The notes below the pieces were generated by a model. The model did no database searches and was not told the origin of the DNA. It worked only from the letters and a program-made list of their open reading frames with translations. This document shows positions 57,824 through 64,000 of a stretch of 64,000 nucleotides of DNA, one piece after another. This DNA is from Nocardia altamirensis NBRC 108246. Lineage in GTDB: Bacteria > Actinomycetota > Actinomycetes > Mycobacteriales > Mycobacteriaceae. Each line of letters starts with the position of its first letter. Positions within the stretch are counted from its first letter, which is position 1. A program made the translations under genes and the position numbers. Where the stretch lies: positions 162,339-226,338 of the forward strand of contig NZ_BDAY01000007.1 in NCBI RefSeq assembly GCF_001612685.1, written 5' to 3'.

Positions 57824-58660
57824 GTGCACACACCTGAGGTTTTGCTGGAAGGGGTCGTGTTCGGCGAATCCCCGCGCTGGCATGAGGGACGACTCTGGTT
57901 CTCCGACTGGGGCGCCAATCAAGTGATCGCGCTCGACGCCGAGCATCGCGCCGAGGTCATCGTGAACGTTCCGTCGTTCCCGATGTGTATCGACTTCCTG
58001 CCCGGCGGGGAGCTCCTCGTCGTCGACTCGGCGCAGCAGCGCCTGCTCCGCCGCGATCCGGACGGAACACTCGGCACGCACGCCGACCTGGCCGCGATCT
58101 CGGACAAGCCGTGGAACGACATCGTCGTCGATGCCGGTGGCAACGCCTACGTCAACAACATCGGATTCGACTTTCCCGGTGGTGAATTCGCCCCTGGCAT
58201 CATCGTTCGTGTCACGCCCGACGGTGTTGTTCGCCAGGTTGCCGACAACCTCGCCTTTCCGAACGGCATGGCGATCACCGCGGACGGCGCCACGTTGATC
58301 GTCGCCGAGTCGTACGCGAATTGCCTCAGCGCCTTCGACATCGGTGCCGACGGCACCCTCACCAACCGCCGCGTCTGGGCTGAAACTCCCGGCGATCATC
58401 CCGACGGGATCTGCGTCGACACCGAAGGCGCGGTCTGGTACGCCGATGTCGGGAACAGTCATTGCGTTCGGGTGACCGAAGGCGGTGCGATATCCGACAC
58501 CGTCAAGTGGGACCGCGGCGCTTTCGCCTGCACCCTCAGCCGGGATTCCGAACCACGGCTCTATGTTGTCGGTCAGAACTTCGGCGACTCCGAATCCGTT
58601 GGTCCCACAGGGCAAGTCGTCGCATTCCCGGCACCAGCCCCGGGAGCCGGTTGGCCCTGA
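57824..58660 (+). CDS. SMP-30/gluconolactonase family protein
   Basis: 278 residues from GTG 57824 (AAAGGCAGG upstream). Six-bladed propeller: GVVFGESPRWHEGRLWFSDW carries the metal-binding Glu, PWNDIVVDAGGNAYV the Asn, and DHPDGICVDTEGAVWYADV the Asp of the family metal site. Members hydrolyse sugar lactones or related esters with a divalent metal. Divergent from the MFS gene. Confidence 0.88.
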   Translation: MHTPEVLLEGVVFGESPRWHEGRLWFSDWGANQVIALDAEHRAEVIVNVPSFPMCIDFLPGGELLVVDSAQQRLLRRDPDGTLGTHADLAAISDKPWNDIVVDAGGNAYVNNIGFDFPGGEFAPGIIVRVTPDGVVRQVADNLAFPNGMAITADGATLIVAESYANCLSAFDIGADGTLTNRRVWAETPGDHPDGICVDTEGAVWYADVGNSHCVRVTEGGAISDTVKWDRGAFACTLSRDSEPRLYVVGQNFGDSESVGPTGQVVAFPAPAPGAGWP

Positions 58661-58846
58661 CCCGTCCACCCGATCCGCCAGCCCGTGCCCGAGACGGTGA
58701 CGCCGTCTTGAGATATGTCGAATCATGTTGTGGCGGCGGGGTTTTGCGTGTGCAGGTGCTGGTCGGCAGGGCGTCAGTCTGTTAGCCTCGATGGAGGCAC
58801 GCACCGTCGCATTCGATGCTGCCGCCTGCTGTCGTCGGAGTAGACA

Positions 58847-59557
58847 ATGAACAGGGACTATCGGCGCTTTGCGGCGTACTTCGTCTTATCGGTAGTGCTG
58901 GCCGCCGTGATGGGAGTTGTTTTCTTCCTCACGGCTTGGACGCTGAGCTACTGGCAGGCATGGGTCCTGATGGCGGCGATGATCGGCAGCATAGGAATGG
59001 TGCTCTTGGTCTCGCTCGCGCGTGGTGAACCGGTACCGGTGCCGCGGCGATCACCGAGTCGATCGCAGGTCGAAACCGAGAGTGGACCGCAGGGGCTGCC
59101 GCGGAGTCTGCGGATCGCCGGACCCCTTGTGGCGCTTGCCTTCGTCGCCGCGTTGGTCGTCCCTGGCTTCGACCGTCGGTTCGGCTGGTCGTCGGTTCCG
59201 CCGTGGATCAGCCTTGTCGCTGTTCTCTTCTTCGCCGCAGGCTGGGTGATCAGCTTGCGCGTCCGTCAGGAGATGGTCCGCTGGTCCTCCGGGCCAGAGG
59301 AGGTGCAGGACTGGCAGATCATGTCGACCGGCTCATTTGGCGTCGTCCGCTACCCCTTTGCGACCGGGTCCCTCCTCTACCAGGCCGCGATGCCTGTCGC
59401 CCTCGGATCCTGGTGGGGTCTAGTGCCCTTCGCTGTCACATTGATGCTGAACGTAGTGGTTCTCTTGTACGCGGAGAGGATCATGCGGGAAAAGGTCCCC
59501 GGCTACGCCGAACGCCTCGACAAGGTTGACTACCGTTTGGTCCCGTATGTCTGGTAA
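58847..59557 (+). CDS. Isoprenylcysteine carboxyl methyltransferase-like membrane protein
   Basis: 236 residues. Four or five membrane helices (FAAYFVLSVVLAAVMGVVFFL, WQAWVLMAAMIGSIGMVLLV, PWISLVAVLFFAAGWVISL, LVPFAVTLMLNVVVLLYAERI). The C-terminal part has the ICMT/PEMT-like motif (STGSFGVVRYPFATGSLLY, then EKVPGYAERLDKVDYRLVPYVW), although the usual RHP of the SAM-binding loop reads RYP here. Probably a SAM-dependent methyltransferase acting on a lipid or hydrophobic substrate. Confidence 0.75.
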   Translation: MNRDYRRFAAYFVLSVVLAAVMGVVFFLTAWTLSYWQAWVLMAAMIGSIGMVLLVSLARGEPVPVPRRSPSRSQVETESGPQGLPRSLRIAGPLVALAFVAALVVPGFDRRFGWSSVPPWISLVAVLFFAAGWVISLRVRQEMVRWSSGPEEVQDWQIMSTGSFGVVRYPFATGSLLYQAAMPVALGSWWGLVPFAVTLMLNVVVLLYAERIMREKVPGYAERLDKVDYRLVPYVW

Positions 59558-59965
59558 GCCCTACCAGGCGCTCCGCCGTCAGGGCTGAGACGCGGCACAG
59601 TTTGGTGGCGGCATACGCTCCGAAGGGGGCTGTGAGCGGCGCGAAGTCCGCGGGGCCTGGTGGCCTCTCGAGTGGATTTCAGATTGCCGAGTGGCGTGAC
59701 ACGGTTCGACCGTTCGCACAGGTTAGTATCGCTGTGCCCATGAGAACGTGGCGGCGTTCACTGGGTGTACGGGGAAGCGGCCCGCCCAGCAGTGTGTCTG
59801 CACTGCTGGGCGGGCCACGTACCGGCTGTCGCTGGTGATCGCCTCGACGGAGTCCCGCAATCGGCGCTGAGCGTACGCTCGCCGTCTGGTCGGTGGCGGA
59901 AGATACAGTCGTGGAAGACGTTCGGTGACGCACGGTGGCCAAGTGCGTTGGTGGATGGAGCGGCT
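59558..59965. other. 408-bp intergenic region
   Basis: Contains the long hairpin at 59779-59816. Short ORFs here do not look coding. GGAG at 59956-59959 is the ribosome site of the GNAT gene. Confidence 0.4.
59779..59816. repeat. 16-bp perfect inverted repeat
   Basis: GGCCCGCCCAGCAGTG-TGTCTG-CACTGCTGGGCGGGCC. A very stable stem-loop 220 bases after the methyltransferase stop and 150 bases before the GNAT start. No U-tract. Terminator or structural RNA element. Confidence 0.6.
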
Positions 59966-60484
59966 GTGTGCAAAATTGTATGTGGGGGCCGGGACAGCGC
60001 GATCGAACAGTTCGAAGCGGTGGTCGAGCTGTATCGCGTCGTGTTCGGTGGGCCGCCGTATTTCGAAGGGGCGGAACATGTTGCGCGATTTCGTGAGCTG
60101 CTGACGACCGAGCTCGATCGGCCGGGGTTCACGCTCGCGCAGGCGCTCGACGGCGACGCCCTGATCGGGATGGTGTACGGCTATCCGATGGTGTCGGGGG
60201 AATGGTGGACCGACGCGCACATATTGCCGGACCCGAAGCTCGTCGCGGCCGGAAAGCTCGCGGTCATGGAGTTCGCGGTGCATCCCGATCATCAGAATCG
60301 GGGGCTCGGGCGTGCGCTGATGGACGAGGTGTTGCGGGGGCGGCCCGAGCCGTTCGCGGTGCTCTGCGCCAACCCGGGTGCGCCGGCCAGGGAGATCTAC
60401 CGTCGGTGGGGGTGGCGCGAGGCAGGGCGCCGGATGACGAACGGTGATGATCCGGTCGACGTGCTGTATCTGGCACTGCCCTAG
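59966..60484 (+). CDS. GNAT-family N-acetyltransferase
   Basis: 172 residues from GTG 59966 with GGAG six bases ahead; the open frame extends upstream without support. The acetyl-CoA-binding motif is visible as LAVMEFAVHPDHQNRGLGRALMDEV near residue 95. The C-terminal strand EIYRRWGWREAGRR is typical. The acceptor is unknown. Confidence 0.85.
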   Translation: MCKIVCGGRDSAIEQFEAVVELYRVVFGGPPYFEGAEHVARFRELLTTELDRPGFTLAQALDGDALIGMVYGYPMVSGEWWTDAHILPDPKLVAAGKLAVMEFAVHPDHQNRGLGRALMDEVLRGRPEPFAVLCANPGAPAREIYRRWGWREAGRRMTNGDDPVDVLYLALP

Positions 60485-60684
60485 TGCTGCAACGGCACTC
60501 GCTGGTCAGTGAGGGTTTGCGGTTGCCATCCGCGCCGGTTAGGTCGGCTGGGGCGTGAGCGATTTCGGCGGACCATCCTCAGGACAACGACTGTGCGTCC
60601 GGGCCGAGCATGAATCCATGCCCTCGTTCAGATGGGTTGGTGGACAGTCGGATTCGACGAGTAGGTCATCTGTTGCCATGACGA

Positions 60685-60718
60685 GACTCCCATCGGACCG
60701 GGTGGTCCGATGGGAGTC
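60685..60718. terminator. 15-bp perfect hairpin between convergent genes
   Basis: GACTCCCATCGGACC-GGGT-GGTCCGATGGGAGTC lies 15 bases from the stop of the minus-strand MGKH-type gene and 200 bases past the GNAT gene. Probably terminates the former, perhaps both. No U-tract. Confidence 0.65.
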
Positions 60719-60733
60719 TACGAGGCGTGCAGA

Positions 60734-61663
60734 TCAGGCGGAGGCCAATGCTGCGGCGCTGAGGGGGACGAGCACGGGGGCGAGGACCGAGCTGCCCGCC
60801 CCGGCGATCGAGCTACCGCTCCCGAGGGCCGCGCTGCCGGGTTCGAGGAGCGAGCTGCCGCTACCGAGGACTGCGCTGCCGGTCCCGAGGAGCGAACTGC
60901 CGGACTCCAGGCCTTGGGTGAGTGCTGCTCCCACCTTCAGTGCGTTGGTGACGTTCGCCAGCAATGACGCGAGATCCGATGCCGGAGCGGCTGGTTGGGT
61001 CTTGGTGGTTGGGGTGCTCTGTGTTGCGGGGGTGCTTTCGGTGGTGGGGGTGCTCTGTGTTGCGGGGGTGCTTTCGGTGGTGGCCGTGTCGTCGGCGGTG
61101 TCGCTTTCCGTGCTGGTCGGTGCGGCGGGCGTCGTCGCCCCGGTGTCGAGGGTCGCGCTGCCGGTCCCGAGGCCCTGTGCGAATGCCGCTCCCGCGTTCA
61201 GTGCCGCGGTGATGTTGGTCAGCAGTCCCGTGAGATCGATAGGCGGAACAGCTATTTGAGTGCTGGGCTGAGGGCCTGGCTCGCTCTGTTGACGCGGGTT
61301 GGGCGCGATCTTGCGGCCGGGTATGGCCGTCATCGGCCGCTCGAACGGCGTGAGGGGCAGTCCGGGCCTGCTTGCCTCCTCGCGGTCGGTCGGCTGATCC
61401 TTCTTGTGGCGTGGTGCGGCCGCGTCGGCGGCCGGCTTGATCGGATGTATCGGCTCGTCCGCTGCCAGCGAATGCTGTGTGTCGGTCTTCGGGGTGACCG
61501 GCTCTGGGGGTAGTTCGGTCAGGGTGGCCGTCAGCATCGTCGCTTGATTCTCGGGCGACGGCCCGTGCTGGGTGGCGATTCCGGTGGCGATCAGGGCGGT
61601 CATAGAGAGCATGGCCAATCGCACCGAACCTTGCGGGTTCCGCCTTGCGTTGTGTTTGCCCAT
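60734..61663 (-). CDS. MGKH-type secreted low-complexity repeat protein
   Basis: 309 residues; AAGGA precedes ATG 61663. The start MGKHNARRNPQGSVRLAML plus a short hydrophobic run (STMALI-like, residues 20-30) is a probable signal. A Pro-rich linker follows. Two related blocks come next: DLTGLLTNITAALNAGAAFAQGLGTGS near 145 and DLASLLANVTNALKVGAALTQGLESGS near 230. Between them is a Thr/Ser/Pro-rich stretch with a 12-residue unit (STPATQSTPTTE) twice. The tail repeats LGSGSSxxxxGS units. No enzymatic motif. It looks like a cell-surface or secreted structural protein, related at its N-terminus to 30439-30903. Confidence 0.7.
   Translation of the reverse strand: MGKHNARRNPQGSVRLAMLSMTALIATGIATQHGPSPENQATMLTATLTELPPEPVTPKTDTQHSLAADEPIHPIKPAADAAAPRHKKDQPTDREEASRPGLPLTPFERPMTAIPGRKIAPNPRQQSEPGPQPSTQIAVPPIDLTGLLTNITAALNAGAAFAQGLGTGSATLDTGATTPAAPTSTESDTADDTATTESTPATQSTPTTESTPATQSTPTTKTQPAAPASDLASLLANVTNALKVGAALTQGLESGSSLLGTGSAVLGSGSSLLEPGSAALGSGSSIAGAGSSVLAPVLVPLSAAALASA
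61011..61082. repeat. 36-bp tandem repeat, two perfect copies
   Basis: Copies at 61011-61046 and 61047-61082 are identical and encode, on the minus strand, the Ser/Thr/Pro-rich 12-residue unit of the MGKH-type protein. A site where copy number may vary between strains. Confidence 0.9.
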
Positions 61664-62001
61664 CAGTGGTTGTCCTTAGTGACGGATCGATCGTTTCAGT
61701 TGTGGCCGCATGTCGGTGTCGCCGGATCCGTCGCCGCTATTCGCGCACGTCCGCCCACGGTGTGCGTAGTAGTGGAGATCGAATACGTCCGGCGTCCTGA
61801 GCTGCGCCCAATTTCGGATGTCCCGCATCGTATCGGACCGTTGATCGTCTGCGCGCCATTATTGCTGCGAATCTTCCGGGCGGTAGCACCCTGATTGCCA
61901 CTATCCGCCACGGTGTCTCGAGCAGGCACTGTGACCTTGCCTGTGCTCGCGCTACAGTGCTACTGTTATTCAACCGTAATACGAACCAAGGGGTTTGAAT
62001 T
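61664..62001. other. 338-bp divergent intergenic region
   Basis: Separates two divergent genes for exported proteins (MGKH-type and CAP). The last 40 bases before 62002 are AT-rich and include TAATAC (near 61976) and AAGGGG as ribosome site. No other element recognised. Confidence 0.4.
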
Positions 62002-62526
62002 ATGCGTTTTTCATCACCTTTCAGCCGCGCCTCACTTACTTGTCTCGTCATCTCTTCTGTTTCGGCCTGGCTTATCGCCTCCGGCCCGGCGGTGCTGGCG
62101 GCGCCGCAGGATCGGTCGGCCGCAGGATCGGTGGTCAGTCTCACCAACGCCGAGCGCGCGAAGGCGGGATGCCCTGCCTTGAAGGCGGAGACGCGACTAA
62201 CCCAGGCTGCGCAGGCGCACGCGGAAGACATGGCCGCCCGTGGCCGGTTGGATCACAACTCGTCCAAGGGCAGTCCAGGTGACCGGATCAAGGCGGCGGG
62301 TTACCAGGCCAACACCTGGGCGGAAAATATCGCCTCGGGCCAATCCACTCCGGCTGCTGTAGTCAGTGCGTGGATGCGCAGTCCAGGGCATCGGGCGAAT
62401 ATTCTCAATTGTTCGCTCCGTGATATCGGCGTTGGATTTGCCAAGAGCAGTAAGGGTACGCCTTATTGGACGCAGGACTTCGGTACATCCAGAGGGCAGG
62501 GGACTAATCGGTCTCCACGGCAGTGA
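62002..62526 (+). CDS. Secreted CAP-domain (SCP/PR1) protein
   Basis: 174 residues. The signal peptide runs to about residue 34 (CLVISSVSAWLIASGPAVLAAP). The CAP domain is complete: LTNAERAKAGCPALK, AAQAHAEDMAARGRLDHNSS, WAENIASG, WMRSPGHRANILNCSLRDIGVGF and YWTQDFG, including the two His and two Glu of the pocket. Two cysteines (in AGCPAL and LNCSL) can form a disulphide. Bacterial CAP proteins are extracellular and bind lipids or other ligands; the precise role is unknown. Confidence 0.9.
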   Translation: MRFSSPFSRASLTCLVISSVSAWLIASGPAVLAAPQDRSAAGSVVSLTNAERAKAGCPALKAETRLTQAAQAHAEDMAARGRLDHNSSKGSPGDRIKAAGYQANTWAENIASGQSTPAAVVSAWMRSPGHRANILNCSLRDIGVGFAKSSKGTPYWTQDFGTSRGQGTNRSPRQ

Positions 62527-62708
62527 ATAGTTGGTGTTTTTGGGAGTCGGGTGTGAATTCATTGTCGGTGGGAATTTGATTTCGGATTCTTGGGATGGTG
62601 ATTTGCGCTTGGTGTGATGGATAGCGTGGGTTCCGTACTGGGAGCGGGGCCTCTCCGTAGCGATAGGTCGGCTGGTTGCCGACCTATCGCTACCGGTGGT
62701 TGTGGTGG

Positions 62709-62864
62709 GAGGTCGGTGGCCGAGCTCAGTGCGGGCTCGGGGTCTGGTTTCTAGGGAGAGGTTGTGCCTGCGTGGGGTGGTGCCGTGGTTGGGGGTGATC
62801 TGGCGACGGAGGCTGCTGGGTCGTTGGGTCCAGTGAGTGCTGCCGTCTCGGGTTGGGTGGGGCT
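62709..62864. repeat. Long direct repeat, copy 1
   Basis: About 150 bp resembling 62979-63127 at roughly 80-85 percent by eye. Shared landmarks: GTGCGGGCTCG, GGTCTGGTTT, TAGGGAGAGG, TGCGTGGGG, GGGTGATCTGGC, ACGGAGGCTG and GGTTGGGTGGGG in the same order. G-rich on the plus strand, apparently non-coding. Confidence 0.75.
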
Positions 62865-62978
62865 GGTGCGTGGGTGCGGAGGTGATGTGTGTGTGGTGCA
62901 CGGGTGTGGGGGTCGGTGCGCAGGGGGAGGGTTGGTGTGCGGGGTTGGTTGGTGCGTGGGGCGGAGGTAGGTGCGTGG

Positions 62979-63127
62979 GTGGTCGGACGCCGGGCTCGGT
63001 GCGGGCTCGAGGTCTGGTTTGTAGGGAGAGGTCGTGCATGCGTGGGGCGGTGCGGAGGTTGGGGTGATCTGGCAACGGAGGCTGGGTCATTGGGTTCTGT
63101 GAGTGCGGCCGTCCCAGGTTGGGTGGG
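62979..63127. repeat. Long direct repeat, copy 2
   Basis: Second copy of the unit at 62709-62864, offset by about 270 bp. Minus-strand translation gives Pro/Arg/Thr-rich low-complexity peptides, so coding is unlikely. Confidence 0.75.
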
Positions 63128-63290
63128 GTTCATGCCTTGCGATGCAACAGCGCGTGGGTTCGACAGGAGTTGGTTAAGGACGTCGGCAGGTGCGGGAACT
63201 GTGCCGTTGGATGCCGAGTTCGGTGGCGAGTGTTCGAGTTTCGGTGGCGGGTATCTGAGGTATCGGCGCCGACTCGCACGCGAGGCCCGC

Positions 63291-63509
63291 TCACCCGCGT
63301 CCACCCGACAGGTCGGCTGTCGTGAATAGGCCAAGCTCCTCCGCCAAGTCCCAGTCGGTAAGCGGCAGTCTGACGAGTGGGACCTGGTGGAGGCGACACG
63401 CCGTAAACGCCTCCACCATGTCCCACTGATGAGCCGCTACCCACGCGAACGGGACATGGCTGCACCAACTCTCACGCCGGACCGCCTCTGAGGTGGCGGG
63501 GCCCCGCAT
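63291..63509 (-). CDS. Small ORF of normal composition, possible gene or remnant
   Basis: 72 residues; the centre (PFAWVAAHQWDMVEAFTACR, then LVRLPLTDWDLAEELGLFT) has ordinary composition, unlike the surrounding low-complexity frames. No ribosome site of quality and no family recognised. It overlaps a long hairpin, so it could be a chance ORF. Confidence 0.25.
   Translation of the reverse strand: MRGPATSEAVRRESWCSHVPFAWVAAHQWDMVEAFTACRLHQVPLVRLPLTDWDLAEELGLFTTADLSGGRG
63377..63426. repeat. 19-bp near-perfect inverted repeat
   Basis: The arms GTGGGACCTGGTGGAGGCG (63377-63395) and CGCCTCCACCATGTCCCAC (63408-63426) have one mismatch and a 12-base loop. It begins the repeat-rich tail of the window. 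Confidence 0.7.
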
Positions 63510-63510
63510 C

Positions 63511-63622
63511 GGCGTGAGAGAAGTGGTTGCCGGGCCCGTCGGCGTGAGGGAAGTGGTTGCCGAGGCTCGTTGGCGTGAGAGAAGTGGTTGCTGAACCTTA
63601 TTGGCGTGAGAGGAGTGGTTGC
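63511..63622. repeat. Iterated 20-bp motif, four copies at 30-31-bp period
   Basis: GGCGTGAGAGAAGTGGTTGC at 63511, 63541 (one change), 63572 and 63603 (one change). Partial inverted copies lie at 63467-63478 and 63645-63658. Spacers are only 10-11 bp. Confidence 0.85.
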
Positions 63623-63730
63623 GGCACGGGTCGCGACACGCGCCAGTTCTCTCACGCCAACGCTTCTAGATCGCTTGAAGGTCTCTGAGCCGGACCACCG
63701 GCCGATGCCCCAGGGACGGTTGCGACCCCA

Positions 63731-63822
63731 TCGACGGTAGTCAAATGGTTGCTGATGCCCGTTGACGGGAGTCGTATGGTCGCAAGACCCGCCGAGACGC
63801 CCACCATTGGACTCCCGTCAAC
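63731..63822. repeat. Related motif, two direct and one inverted copy
   Basis: TCGACGGTAGTCAAATGGTT (63731) and GTTGACGGGAGTCGTATGGT (63761) are variants of the motif at 63511-63622. 63801-63822 is an inverted copy whose last 13 bases GACTCCCGTCAAC mirror the 63761 copy. Confidence 0.75.
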
Positions 63823-63906
63823 TTCCCAAGATCACTTCCCCACAAGATCTTTGGACCGAACCTCCAAGCCGTGGGCGAGGAACTTGGCGGAGCGCCGAGC
63901 CCTGGA

Positions 63907-63987
63907 TCGACGGGAGAGAAATGGTTGCTACCCGTTGAGCGGAGAGAAATGGTTGCTGACCACCGTTGAGCGGAGTCTTATGGTTGC
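63907..63987. repeat. Related motif, three copies at 27-31-bp period
   Basis: Copies start at 63907, 63934 and 63965 and share GGAG, then AATGGTTGC or TATGGTTGC, with variable middle bases. Same family as the two groups before. Confidence 0.8.
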
Positions 63988-64000
63988 AACACGCCGCACG

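Noticed and set aside
59602..59838. Small plus-strand ORF upstream of the GNAT gene
   Set aside because: No ribosome site, low-complexity composition, and it runs through the perfect hairpin at 59779-59816.
62197..63090. 297-residue minus-strand ORF at the CAP gene
   Set aside because: Pro/Arg/Thr/His low complexity produced by G-rich non-coding repeats, and it runs antisense through the CAP domain.
63511..63987. CRISPR array
   Set aside because: Repeats are about 20 bp but spacers only 7-11 bp and not unique, copies vary, some are inverted, and no cas genes are seen.

Overview
This window looks like chromosomal DNA of a mycolic-acid actinomycete, most likely Nocardia or a close relative. 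The evidence is high-GC codon use in every real gene, many GTG starts with GGAG-type ribosome sites, ATGA/GTGA gene overlaps, large NRPS and LuxR-type ATPase genes, many TetR regulators, and two secreted proteins sharing an MGKH N-terminus. The genus is an inference. I see no rRNA, tRNA, CRISPR array or complete insertion sequence.

1-16 kb is a specialised-metabolism region. An alpha/beta hydrolase (478-1428, minus) is divergent from a 3,611-residue NRPS (1701-12536) that I read as A(N-methyltransferase)-T-C-A-T-C-T-C-A-T. The first two A domains carry serine-type specificity codes. The third carries a beta-amino-acid-type code. One module lacks an A domain and there is no thioesterase. Behind the NRPS lies what I read as a SAM-IV riboswitch with its own promoter (12557-12710) and a 26-codon leader ORF. 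These precede three tightly coupled genes: an Fe(II)/2-oxoglutarate oxygenase, an XYP-type cyclodipeptide synthase homologue and a drug-type MFS exporter. A SAM-sensing element in front of such a cassette, next to an NRPS that itself uses SAM, is the most unusual system here.

16-30 kb holds accessory metabolism and regulators: a zinc alcohol dehydrogenase, TetR plus a membrane protein, a TetR-controlled permease/dehydrogenase/quinone-reductase operon, a secreted LIP-family lipase, a methyltransferase, a GlxA-type AraC regulator divergent from a cupin, and a short threonyl-tRNA synthetase. The synthetase sits behind what looks like a complete attenuation leader: promoter, leaderless 18-aa peptide with tandem Thr codons, and an intrinsic terminator. 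A 5'-truncated gene follows.

30-48 kb: an MGKH-type secreted protein, a Tat-type esterase, an acyltransferase/SGNH enzyme, a LAL-type LuxR regulator with an SRPBCC protein, a SnoaL-like protein, a tandem P-loop protein, TetR/FAD oxidoreductase, a two-component system coupled to a GT39 glycosyltransferase, and a TetR/FAD monooxygenase pair.

48-62.5 kb: a Gly-rich protein next to a membrane-anchored STAND-type NTPase, cysteine dioxygenase with LysR, a secreted FG-GAP protein without a canonical start codon, an AraC regulator, an ECF sigma factor with a SnoaL-like tail, an MFS exporter with a 20-aa upstream ORF, an SMP-30 protein, an ICMT-like methyltransferase, a GNAT enzyme, the second MGKH protein and a CAP-domain secreted protein. 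62.5-64 kb is nearly gene-free and carries direct repeats, long hairpins and an iterated roughly 30-bp motif family.
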